Source of the DNA: Syncephalastrum monosporum B8922
Lineage: Eukaryota; Mucoromycota; Mucoromycetes; Mucorales; Syncephalastraceae
DNA length: 64,000 nucleotides
Assembly (NCBI GenBank): GCA_000697355.1
Contig: JNEN01001259.1
Coordinates: 1-64,000, forward strand
Direction: 5' to 3'
A program made the translations under genes and the position numbers. This document shows positions 46,236 through 57,296 of this stretch, piece by piece. Under the pieces are notes generated by a model. That model did not search any database, was not told where the DNA came from, and worked only from the letters and a program-made list of their open reading frames with translations. Within the stretch, counting starts at the first letter, position 1, and each line of letters opens with the position of its first letter.

Positions 46236-49006
46236 ATGCCGGGCGACTACGAAAGTGTCCCCACCGATGAAGGAGCTGGTAGCAGCAGCCATCAGTCACC
46301 AAACCGTCAACCAGGCAACTGGCTCGAGAGAACACAGCAATGGATCGCTCAAAAGGCTGGTTCGACCAAAGGCGAACGTGCACCCCTGATCGACAGAAGC
46401 AAGGGTACCCTCGAGTTACCTCGTCAGACCGGTCGCAAGATCGTTGTTACCGTCGTCACGATCATCCTCGTGATCGTTGTCGTGGGTGTCGCAGTGGCCA
46501 TACTTACAAACAGTAACCCGGATGATCGTATGTGAAATCGAACCTGGATATGGAATTATTTGACTAATGTGTTCAGATACACTTTTTTATTCACACACGT
46601 ATCGCGCTTACACGACATAGATCCCGCCCCACCCGCTCCGCTCGATCCTCGCAAGGAAGTCATCCAGATTCCATCTGCTGAATCCGTGCGCGGTTTTTTG
46701 CAAAAGTATACCTCCGAGCCTCACCTGGCAGGTACAGAGGCCGATCGGCGCCAGGCAGAGTGGACACGTGACAAGTGGCTCGAGTTCGGCATTGAGGACG
46801 TCGAGATCGAGACGTATTACCCGCTGCTTAACTACCCCCTCGAGCAGCGCCTGGCTTTGGTGTCTGGACCGAAAGAACTCCGGTTCGAGGCCTCGCTCAA
46901 GGAGGATGTCGTCGATGAGGATGAAACGAGCAAGGACCCCGAAGCTGTTCCGACGTTTCACGGCAAGTATGACGCGTGTGTTGTCTGATCTTTAGCTAAT
47001 CAATAAGATGCTTCAGGCTACTCGAAAAGCGGTAAAGCACGTGGCCCTGTCGTCTATGCCAACTATGGTCGCCTTGAAGACTTTGAGTATCTGCGCTCTC
47101 AGGGTATCCAGCTCAACGGTACCATTGCCCTGATGCGCTATGGAGGGTCCTTCCGTGGCCTCAAGGTCCGTGCGGCAGAAACTTATGGTTGTATCGGCGC
47201 GCTTGTCTATTCCGACCCCATTGATGATGGTCCTTTGGACAAAGAAGGTCCTCCCCATGTGAACCCCGCCAAGTCTTATCCCGAAGGACCATGGTAAGTA
47301 ATGACGAAGAAGTACATTTTCATTGTGTGCTGACGCGTTCCTTTAGGCGCTCACCCAGCTCGGCACAGCGCGGCTCGGTTCAGTTCCTCTCTCTTCTGGC
47401 GGGTGACCCCCTCACGCCTGGTTACGCTGCTACCGAAGATGCCGAACGCATCAACCGTGATGACGCAGTGGGTCTCGCCAAGATCCCATCACTGCCTTTG
47501 GCTTACCGCGACGCACTGCCTCTCCTTAAAGCGACACAAGGTCGTGGTGTCATTGGACAGGTAGATTGGGCTGGTGGACTGGCAGACGTCGATTACTACA
47601 GTGGTCCCACCGAGGGCAGCGTGGAACTCGTCAATCTCATGGATGATAAAATCACACCCATTTGGAACGTTGTGGGTCGCATCGAGGGCAACGAGGAGCC
47701 AGAGCACGCCATTATCCTCGGTATGGCTCTAAAAAACGCCAGTGTGTAAGGAGCAGATTTATTGATTTCACTGCTGCTTTAGGTAACCATCGTGACGCGT
47801 GGGTATACGGTGCAGTCGACCCCTCATCCGGCTCTGCAGCTATGGTAAGCTACCAGGATGCATGAGCACAGAAAAATAACAGGGTTTGCCGTATTTTTCT
47901 AGCTCGAGGTTGTACGCTCTTTAGGTCAACTGCTCTCCAAGGGTTGGCGGCCGCGTCGCACCATCATTTTAGCGTCGTGGGATGCAGAAGAGTTTGGTTT
48001 AGTTGGATCGACCGAGTGGGTGGAAGACCACCGCGACTGGTTAAGCGAACATGCTGCTGTGTATGTGAATGTGGACATGGGCGTGGGTGGCCCGCTCTTC
48101 ATGGCCAAGGCGTCTCCATCGCTTTCGCAAGTGCTGTACGATGTGACGCGCGAAGTCACTGATCCGCGCAGTGGGAACTCAGTTTATCAGGCATGGGCTG
48201 AGCGTACCCCCGAAAAGGGTGACGTCCCTGTGGTTGGCCAGCTCGGCTCAGGCTCGGATTTCGTTGGTTTCCTGAACCATATTGGCATCGCGAGTGTCGA
48301 TTTGGCGTTTGAGGGCGATTATGGCGTCTATCACAGCAATTACGACAGGTGAAATGAGACGCAAGGATTATCGACGTTTCTTTAGTCTAACAGGACTATG
48401 TACAGCTTCCACTGGATGGAAAAATTTGGTGACCCCACGTTCGAATACCACGAAGCCATCGCCAAGATCTGGTCGCTGCTCGCGGTCCGCCTCGCTGATG
48501 ATCGTATCCTTCCTCTGTACCCGGGCGATTATGCGAGCGAGCTAGCCAAGTATGTCGAGACGTTGACAGGCTATGCTAACAGCGCAGCAGAGAATAGTCA
48601 AGTAAACACTACTTCTGAATTTTCAGCGCTGAGCAAATCAGTCCATAAACTCGCCAAGAAGACTCGCCGCTTTGAGCGCCGACGAGGACGCTTGGAAGAA
48701 CGTCTCAAGGAGTTTGTCGGTCAAAGCGATGATGAGCTTCCTTCCGTAGTAGTGAAGCGACTGAACAAGGCCAACAAGCGTTTAACGTTCTTCGAGCGTG
48801 GCTTTGCGTCACCCGATGGTATTCCGAGCCGTCCGTGGTTTAAGCACGTCGTCTATGCCCCTGGTCTGTGGACCGGCTACTCATCCGAAGTCTTCCCCGC
48901 TATTGTCGAAGGCATCGACGCCCACAACGAAGAGCAGACGCGTGAGGCAGAGAACCAAGCTGCCGCCAGTATCTATCGTGCAGCTGAATGGCTCAAGGTC
49001 GATTGA
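46236..49006 (+). CDS. M28 metallopeptidase, glutamate carboxypeptidase II-like
   Basis: Type II membrane zinc peptidase of the GCPII/transferrin-receptor group; fungal relatives are vacuolar or cell-surface. Exons 46236..46527, 46621..46962, 47017..47293, 47347..47720, 47783..47844, 47903..48348 and 48406..49006 give 797 aa. A cytosolic N-tail is followed by one helix (about 68-92), the protease-associated region (YANYGRLEDFEYL) and the peptidase domain. Metal ligands are all visible: NHRDAW (His), GAVDPSSGS (bridging Asp), WDAEEFGLVGS (catalytic Glu plus ligand), VNVDMG (Asp) and YHSNYD (His). The C-terminal dimerisation domain ends AAEWLKVD. Intron 2 (46963..47016) uses a GC donor; the alternative GT splice would bring a stop. 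Likely active. Substrate is unknown. Confidence 0.92.
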
Positions 49007-49274
49007 ACCTTTTAGAAACAAACTCTACTCCTCTCTTTTCCCTTTAATATTAGTTCAGTCATTAAATTTACAAGTTCCATTTTTCGATTCTCCAGCTCCT
49101 TTGTTAAAGTGTAGTACATTGTGATGAGATATAGCTTGGTGGTTTGCAGCTCATATACAGATAATGGTATATGGGCATAAGTACTTGGTTCATTTGGTTA
49201 GAACAATAATAGTGATATGAGATAAATATAAGAGAGGTCCGTATTATGGATTGCATCTTTGTGAGCCATCTGTG

Positions 49275-50563
49275 TCACTCCAGTTTCATTTGGTCGACCA
49301 CTGACTTTCCCGTGAGCCAGTCTTCTAGTATCCTATTGCATTGATCAGGCTTCTCCCACAGAAGCCAGTGCCCTGTGCCTTTAACGTTGTGGACCTCCAG
49401 CTGAGGTATGTATTTGCCCATACAAATCGTCGTTTCAGGCGGGAAGATCCAATCGCATTCGGCGGTAACCATCAGAGCCGAGGTCGGATACATGTCTTCT
49501 AAAACTGATGTGGAGGTATCAGAATCGGTCAAGTGTGAAAACTGCAGCCTTTCGATAAAATACCTTTGCATCGCTCATAGTTTCTCTCGGTCTGTTTGTA
49601 CCAGTTCAACGACCTTCCGAAACCAACAGATTGGAAATGTTTCACGTAGTAATCCAAGACCTACGAGATCAAATAATATAGGTCTCTCCCTCAATGTATT
49701 GCCAGTGCTCGACGGCGCGATGTACCTTTGGTGGAAGCGCGTCGCTTCTCGCCACATCAGGCCGGCCTTCTACGAATCGCATGGTATCAGGATCGATGGC
49801 ATGATCGGATGTCATCTCGCCTACAGGGCAGAAGACCCGTTTGAAGAAACTTTCGGGCTTGATAAAAAGGAGTCGATTTAACTGTCCAGTTTTTGATCCC
49901 AGTTCACAAGGTGCTACCTACATTGCTACCAAAATCTTTCTCTGCTTCTGGGGTGATCAGATATCTCTGATAGACGCACGAGGGGAATATTTCCATGAGC
50001 TCTTCAAATGTTTTCGGAGAAGTGGACGGCGCCAGATAAGGGGTACCAAAAGACGCGACTGCCTTCACTCGGTTAGGGTAGAATTGGGCAAAACGCCATC
50101 CAAACATGCCGCCCCAATCGTGACCCACGACCACCACAGGATTTTCGATATCCAAATGGTCCAACAGACTGTTCAAGTCATTCGATATTATATCAATGCT
50201 GTAGTCTTTTTGATCATGCGGATCCTACTATCATGTTCAGCATATCATTGGCCTGGTCGTGTTTAGCTACGTATACCTTTTCTCCCATGCCGCGAAGCGA
50301 CGGGGCAATGACTCGAAAACCCTGCTTTGCAAGGAATGGTATCTGGTGGCGCCAGCCTATGAGAAAGTATACCGGTTCATCGATCAGAGAGCACGGAAGA
50401 GCTATGTGTCGTTTATAAGCATACCCAACCAAAGATCGGGCCAGCCATGAATCAGCAGTACGGTCTGATTTCCCTCTTCGTTTTCATAAACGTATTCCAT
50501 GCGTATGCTGTTTATTTGAGCATGTTTGATACGGAATGAGTGAGGGTCCTCTGGTATGGGCAT
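49275..50563 (-). CDS. soluble epoxide hydrolase, tandem copy B
   Basis: Alpha/beta-hydrolase that opens epoxides to diols through an Asp-ester intermediate. Six exons, 50563..50425, 50356..50277, 50224..49922, 49881..49726, 49660..49564 and 49504..49275, give 334 aa. The oxyanion segment is LLIHGWPD, the nucleophile Asp lies in VGHDWGG, cap tyrosines are in VYQRYL and NWYKQ, and the catalytic His is in GTGHWLLW. A paralogue with the same layout lies immediately upstream on the same strand. This copy has one additional intron (49725..49661) that the other lacks. A TATA box is at 50627..50621. Confidence 0.9.
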
Positions 50564-51061
50564 TGAAAAATAAAGAGCAGAGAAGAAACGCGTGCGTGAA
50601 AGGAGAGGGTTGGTGAGCAAATTTATAGACGTGCAGTAATAGACAGGTGCGGCAATCGTAACCCGTTATTATGTATGCAGGGGTAGAACTTATTACGCCA
50701 ATCAGGGCTGACACCTGTCAAGGCACTGTTTCGACATTTGCTCTCTGCTTGCTAATGAGAGCTCCAACTACCCAGACAAGCGCATAATAGAAAACATGTC
50801 GTGGGTTTGATTCCATGACTCATCGTCGTTGGAAAAGAAAAAGGAGCCGGTCTACTTTTTGGGGTACATCGATACATAAGTGGGCGTGTCTGACCTCACA
50901 ATACGTATAATACGTTCAATATGCAATACAGTTGTTATGGTATGCAACACGGGAAAGATCATGCTGGTTATGGTGGTGTAAAGTACCACATACGTATATT
51001 TACTTAGAAAACATATTGTGTATCTATGATACAAGTAGTTCTATCAAAGTGTCTTGTCCAT
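50564..51061. other. spacer between the tandem epoxide hydrolases
   Basis: Holds the promoter of copy B and the 3' end of copy A. No further gene is seen. Confidence 0.5.
50621..50627 (-). promoter_or_regulatory. TATA box of epoxide hydrolase B
   Basis: TATAAAT on the minus strand about 60 nt before the start codon. Confidence 0.5.
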
Positions 51062-52251
51062 TTACAATCGAGAGCCAGAGTCCACCTTCGCAAGCCATCC
51101 CTTGAGGTAAGCATTGCACTCATTTGGCTTCTCCCACAACACCCAGTGTCCAGCATCCTTGATGTTGTGCATCTCAAGGTCGGGAATATAGTCAGGCATC
51201 TTGCTGGCCATACTAGGAGGCAATGCCCTGTCGCCCTCGGCTGTCACCATCATGGCAGGCTTATCGATGGTTTTGCCAAGGTCTACATGTAATGTGAGAA
51301 AACTGCACTTCATTCCTATAGAGTGACTTACGCTTGCACTGCTCAAAGTTATTCTTGGTCTGCTTGTACCAGTTAAGTCCACCGCGAGCGCCACGGGCCT
51401 CGTAGGTCTTGACGTAGAAATCCAAGACCTTCTGGGGAAGCTTCTCGCTTCTCTCGACGTCGGGACGGCCCTCAGCCAATTTTCCGGTTTCCCGGTCAAT
51501 CAGCGCGCCTTGGGCGTCGCTAATAGGTCGATAGATACGCTTGAAGAATTTCTCAAACTGGGCGCATACACGCGTTATCACTAAAATCGCAAGTTCAAAG
51601 CTCCTGTCTACTTACGTTCCCATTGAGATCTTTTTCGGCCTCGGGTGTTACGAGGTACAGCTGGTAGCTGAAGTTAGGGAGGGCCTTGACGATGTCTTCG
51701 AGAGGAACGTAGACGGGGGAAGGCGGGGCGTAGGGAGTGCAGAAAGACGCGACAGCCTTGACGCGATCGGGATAGAACTGAGTGAAGCGCCAGGCGACGA
51801 AACCTCCCCAGTCGTGGCCAACAACGATAATCGGCATCTTCACCTTCAAGTGGTCCAGAAGGGCAGCCAGATCTTTAGACACGTTGGCGTACCCGTACTC
51901 GTTGGGGTCTTCAGGCGCATCCTGATAAGTATGTTTAGAAAGGTGTGCTCCATTACGTGTCATAGCATCGACTTACGGTGTTGCCAAAGCCACGCAGCGA
52001 GGGCACAATAACGCGATAGCCGAGGTTCACGAGGAAGGGGATTTGTTCACGCCAGCCTTTCAAAAGAATATCAGATAAGAAAGACAAGTGGAACAGAAGG
52101 GAACCTTACCGAGCCAGAGATCAGGCCAGCCGTGAATGAGCAAGATGATGTTGTCGCTCTGCTCATTCTCGTCGACGTATTCAATGTGGATGCCGTTTGC
52201 GGTGCAAGACTTCCGCGTGAAGGATTCAGGGTCACTCGGGTTGGGAACCAT
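51062..52251 (-). CDS. soluble epoxide hydrolase, tandem copy A
   Basis: Five exons, 52251..52110, 52056..51977, 51921..51616, 51557..51332 and 51282..51062, give 324 aa. The motif set matches its neighbour: LLIHGWPD, VGHDWGGF with the nucleophile Asp, cap tyrosines in SYQLYL and NWYKQ, and DAGHWVLW with the catalytic His. Strongest agreement between the copies is around the nucleophile (GHDWGG...FYP.RVKAVASF.TPY) and in the lid (EGRPDV.RS..LP.KVLD.YVK). There is no signal peptide, so it is cytosolic. The two genes are head-to-tail with 500 bp between them. Confidence 0.92.
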
Positions 52252-52649
52252 AGTGGATAAAGAAGAGAGGTGCGGCGCACGGTCGTCGCGGATGCGTCTT
52301 TTTAATGCATGGACAGCGGGCCCAATTTCTCCGTTCTTTAATTCCCACAACTCAGCCCTTTCCATGGACCCACTCAACCGCGAGTTGAGAGGCCGAGAGC
52401 AACGGCCTTGCCTTACAAGGTATACCGGGCTTAGATAATCGCTCGCTCTATTATGCAACCTTAACACAACGTATCTTCAGGGCCTCACTCCCCGTCCACG
52501 CTTGTCGACTCAAAGCCAGACGGCATTTCATTTTTGCCGCGAATTCAAACAACGGCGCTTAATAATATAGAAAGGTCAATTTACATAAGCGTAATTTGTC
52601 CATCCGATTTTCTCATTTCGATTTCCGAGGTGGGCCTCTTCTGTGGCGC
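52252..52649. other. intergenic
   Basis: Promoter of epoxide hydrolase A, with a TATA-like CATTAAAAAG on the minus strand near 52298-52306. No gene is seen. Confidence 0.45.
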
Positions 52650-54569
52650 TCAGGCAAACTCGCCCCAGCCATCACCAAAGTGAGGACACTCTCGTTTTCT
52701 GCACCACTGGTCTCGCAGAATCTTGACCGCATTCTTGCTCGCCAGAGTCTCGGTCTCCATGGTCTAGCACAATGATCAACGGGGCTGAAGAAAAAAGCGG
52801 AACACAAAAAGCTGTGTGACATACCGAAATACAGCTTTCAAAAGCATTGATATAGATCACACCATTGCTCTGGTCGCAGCTTTCAGAACCAAAGCCATGC
52901 AGAACCACCGGAGGCCATTCCGAGCTGCCCTTGATAGGGTATAGCCGCGGAAATGCCTCCCAGGATTTACGGTAAGTCCAGCTGTGGTTGTAAAACAACT
53001 GGTCGAGATACGCGTCCTCTAGAACTTGATCTGAGAAAAGCTTAAACACGCTTTCGCCGTTCTCCAAGTATCGATGAACCGAGAACGTGGTGAAGGGCTG
53101 CTTCCCGTCTGAGAAGTTATCCGCTGTACCGTATCCAAGTATGAGTAACACACACACACATTGGGACACTTATTCCGCTGACTTACTCAGTGGTTTGCCA
53201 GTAGATACAATAAACGAAGGCACGTTTTCAGCAGTGCGTTGAAAGTAAGTCGGATCAGGCACACCTGCAACAAGAGTGACGTGGACGGTGTGGTACTCTC
53301 TGGAAGCCAGCTCAAGCGGCGCGAAGGGCATATCGATATCTGCTGAATGCTATCAACGGTCATATGAGCATTAGTTCTAGCTGGTAATTATACGCTTTTA
53401 TACGCTACACATACCAAGGGCGCAGCTATTAAGACCGCATCATAGGCCTGCTCGTCTCCGTCCGCAGACGTGACAATGTACATGGGCTGAAGATTACCAT
53501 TGTCATCGATCTCTGTCGTGTTACGGATCGACACCACCGGCGTATTAAGGCGCACAGTGGCCCCAGAATTTTTCAGAAAGGCTTCAAAGACCTGATAATT
53601 ACCTCCCTCCGTGGCCCATGCCCCGTTCGCTGCCATGGATACCTGAAAAAGAATAAGATAAGAAAATAAAAGATGCGAAACATATAACCTAGTACCAAGG
53701 CACCAAAGGCATGCAGAATATCCACGTCTTGGCCGTAGTTACCGCGTGTTGCCGTTTGAATGATTTCACGGACGAATTTCTCACCAAAGAGCGTATCCAA
53801 GTACTCTGCAGCAGTGGCGTTGACGAGCGTCTCCAGCCCCATCTGCTTGAGGCCCTCAGGCACAGAATAAAAGGCAGGAGCATCAGGATCGTATGCACGC
53901 TGAGCAAAATGGTCGATGATACCACGAAGATGGTTTCTGAACTGTCATGGGATATAAGTACTCCTGATACTTGCCATATTGGACGGTATCTCACCTTAAT
54001 GGGAGACAAACCATAGCGCCAGATTATCTTGATGGCATCCCAATAGTCATTGCCGCTTTCTTCAAACAGAAAGTCGCTGCCATCCCAAATGCCCAAACCA
54101 TTATCGGTGCTTTCGCCGTCGACCTGTCGAAGACGTTCCAATTCAAGGCCAAAACGCTTCGTGGCGTTCACCATGTTGTAGTTGACCTCGACAAAGATGG
54201 ATGCACCGAGCTCGATAAGGCCGAGGGAGGGGTCTCCTTTAATAGGCACCACCGTGCTACGACCACCAATATAGTCACTCGCCTCGTACACTGTGGTCTC
54301 CACTTCTGGAAGAGCATTCTTGAGCCAAAATGCAGCCGAAGAGCCGGCCGCTCCACCACCTGCTCATATAGGTAGAGTTAACACTGCGATGGCAGAAGCA
54401 TAAGCGAGCAACTGGAAATGAATGGCTCACCGACAATGGCAACTCGTTTGTCTTCGAATTTGGGAGTAACGCGCAGAACGGTTTGTTGGGTGCTGTCATC
54501 GGCCAAGCCGTGTGCTGCCAGCACCCAGCCGGCTACGGTAGCCGCACTAAGCCAGTGAATGACTTGCAT
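52650..54569 (-). CDS. prenylcysteine oxidase/lyase-like flavoprotein
   Basis: FAD thioether oxidase that frees cysteine from farnesyl- or geranylgeranyl-cysteine left after turnover of prenylated proteins. Seven exons, 54569..54431, 54359..53995, 53941..53696, 53642..53415, 53349..53187, 53123..52825 and 52763..52650, give 517 aa. A signal peptide (MQVIHWLSAATVAGW...) implies vacuole, lysosome or secretion. The Rossmann motif VAIVGGGAAGSSAAFWL and YEASDYIGGRST bind FAD. GNYGQDVDILHAFGAL, SMAANGAWATEGGNYQVF and the C-terminal LYPIKGSSEWPPVVL are typical of the Pcyox family. All phases agree. Confidence 0.9.
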
Positions 54570-54862
54570 GGGATTGTGTGTATGCTTATCGCTTGGTGCT
54601 GCGTGTGCAAAGACAAGAAACAAGTCTGTGCCAGGAAAAAAGGAGGCTCCACTCCCACCAGGTGCATGATTTTTGTCGGAGCTCCCTTTCGGTTGGGTGA
54701 TCAAAACACGATCTGTACTGCACATACACATGCAGGCCCTGCGCTTTCACGTACAATGTAGTTCCACATTCAAATGAATAGGTTCTATCGCATGCAGTCA
54801 TTCTCTCGTGATACGTGTATTGAAGTGACATGGAAGTGCATCGCATACATCGAAACGGAATC

Positions 54863-55799
54863 TCAGTTCACCAGATAGACATCAGCCATATTCTCTAGCT
54901 CCAAATTCCTTCGTGGCATACGCTCAGCAAAGAACGCGTGAATCGTCTGCCATTCCTGTTTGCTTGCGGGCATGGTGTGATCCTTGCCGGGTATGAACAC
55001 ATGTGAGGTGATAGCTGTACTGGAGCACATCTTTTGAACGGCCTTGAATCTGTCCTCGGCTGTACGCTTGTTTCCAATGGTGGCATCCCTGTCGCCCTGG
55101 GTAATGAGAATGTACCCGCCATAACCATTACCGACCGGCTTCTGGGACGCTTGCTGTTCCTCCAAAAGATAGCCACTAATACTGACAACACCACCGAGAT
55201 TTCGGATATCCCCAAACAGAGCCTGATCCAGAGCCACCGTGCCACCTTGTGAGAATCCAAACAGGAATATACGCGACGCATTGAACCCGCAATCTTGGAT
55301 GAGATGCTGAATAAGTTCGGTCACCAAGGCACGGGTACGCAAGAGACCCTTCATACGCAGCGGGCTACCCGGACCCAACACTGGTGAAGTATTAAACACG
55401 ACAGAAAAAGATAAGAAGAAAGCACTGCAACTTACGACCGCCTGTCATCATGTCAATGGCAGGATACCAGGAATGGCAACCGTCCATAAACGGTATTTCC
55501 TCGGGAGCCTCAATCGACAGCGTGGCTGTCTGTGGCAGCTCTAGTTTTTTGCCTAGGTTTGTGAACGGTGTCTTGGAATCGCCTGATCAAGAACAGAAGG
55601 CATAAAAAGTCAATCATGGGAATGATCGTTGTGCACGCGCGTATCCTTCTTTACCGAGACCGTGGAAGAGGATCAAGAGATTAAAGTCAATGCCATCTTT
55701 GCTGGGAGAGTAATCGAAACGCAGCTTTGATTTCGTCTTGTCGGGTGGCGTTGCTTTTCCTCTTTGACTGGAGGGCGATCTGACGTCGAGATTTTGCAT
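54863..55799 (-). CDS. acyl-protein thioesterase-like serine hydrolase
   Basis: Alpha/beta-hydrolase of the phospholipase/carboxylesterase family. Three exons, 55799..55655, 55582..55436 and 55380..54863, give 269 aa. LLILFHGLGDSKTPF carries the oxyanion region. The nucleophile Ser sits in GFSQGGTVAL, the acid in ITQGDRDATI and the His in GKDHTMP. HSWYPAIDMM resembles the lid of acyl-protein thioesterases, but PMID-type family residues vary, so a general carboxylesterase is possible. No signal peptide, so cytosolic. Same strand and 293 bp upstream of the prenylcysteine oxidase. Confidence 0.85.
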
Positions 55800-57296
55800 T
55801 GTGTTGTATGATAATAGTTAATATTGTGTTATGACCACATTCTGCGTGAAGCAACAATTGTGTCAAGCGCAGTAAGCCCCGCTCAACTCTTTCAGATCGC
55901 GACACTCTGCGTCGTTATTGTGTATGACAATCAATGCCACGGTCAGCTATTCGTCTACAATGCTGTGATATCTCATGGTGTATATGAGGCTCTGACGCAA
56001 GGTACCGAACAACGAAATTTAGACTTCTGCGAAGATCCGAGCTTTCGACCGAGGATGCATGCACAGTCCTGCACCCCTTCTAGTCCCTTCTGCTTTTTAT
56101 CCTACTAAAGTTGGAATTCTTCCAGTCGCCCCATTCACGGTCTTTCCGTGCGTACATATCAGAAAAGGTAGTAGCAGAATGGGGTGAAGTTTTCTCATAG
56201 TAAAGCCGCAGTTCACGTTATTTAAGCGAATGTCAAATCAGGAAAATACATTATTACAAAAACCAGATCTGACTCATACCGTTTTATGGGGCGGACTAAT
56301 ACCGGCTACTATGGCAAACCAAATGCCTTCACTAGCTTTTGAGTAGATAATTTAACTTGGAGCTGTATATTGCCATCGGTTTCAGATTCCAAAACTTACA
56401 CAGTACGACCACTTGCTGCTATTCTTGCTGTGTGGCAGCAGGTGCATCGAACCTATACTGTAATGCCATCAACCAATACCTTCGTATCAACCGAATTTAG
56501 AAAAGACGTCGTACAGAAAGAATGATCGCGGGAATTGCGACCGAAATATAATGGCAAAGTGCTTTGACCCACGTTTCGGTGCACCGGAGGTAGCCATTCA
56601 GAAATACAGGGTACGAGCAGGATAAACGTAAAGGAACGACGTGCTTTGATTTGAGTCTTAAAAAAATTGCTCGGTTTCTGATCGTCCCGATTGGTTTGAC
56701 ACTCGAAATGGACCCCTGAGCGGTAACGAAGACATGCCACGCGCCCAATATGCTCACGACCGCAAAGTAGATAGGATGTCCTTGTTTTATGTTCTATCTG
56801 AAAAAAATATAGACGATTCTCACGTGGAGATGGTTTATTCCCATGGTACTGCGTTTAGTATGTTGAGCGGACTGGATGCAAAGAAATAACAAAACTTCTC
56901 AGCCATATTTATTCCTCAGCATATTCCGATATCAGCAAAGAAGAAAGCAACCGCGAGCCTGTTTCGTGGCGCATAGAAGCAGAGAGACAGGCATCAGACT
57001 GGAGCCTATTCGCCTACCTGCGAAGAACGAATGAAGAGATGTGAGTGGAGGAAGACGTTCACATGGTTACGCAGGGGAAGAGCAGTTTCGGGTAATGACA
57101 AAGCAAAGATGAGAAAATCATCTATTGGCCCGGTCGGATTCGGCCCTTTGAGATTTCGTTGACGGACGGAATTTGAAAAAATGTGAAAAAAATTGACCCC
57201 CGGCGCCTTTTTGTTTTGCCTCTTTTGGTTGTCTTTCTTCCTTCTCCCCAACCTCACCTCCCCCAACTCTTCACTTTTCTACTCTTTCTTTGCACC
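55800..57296. other. intergenic, 1.5 kb, upstream of HEM1
   Basis: Divergent region between the thioesterase-like gene and HEM1. Open frames at 55824-56108 (+) and 56453-56740 (-) have no motif or splice support. A CT-rich tract immediately before 57297 looks like a core promoter. Confidence 0.5.

Noticed and set aside
50800..50835. T-arm-like GGTTTGATTCC with a 5-bp stem
   Set aside because: The loop is 8 nt, and no acceptor stem, D-arm or anticodon arm can be folded around it, so it is not a tRNA.
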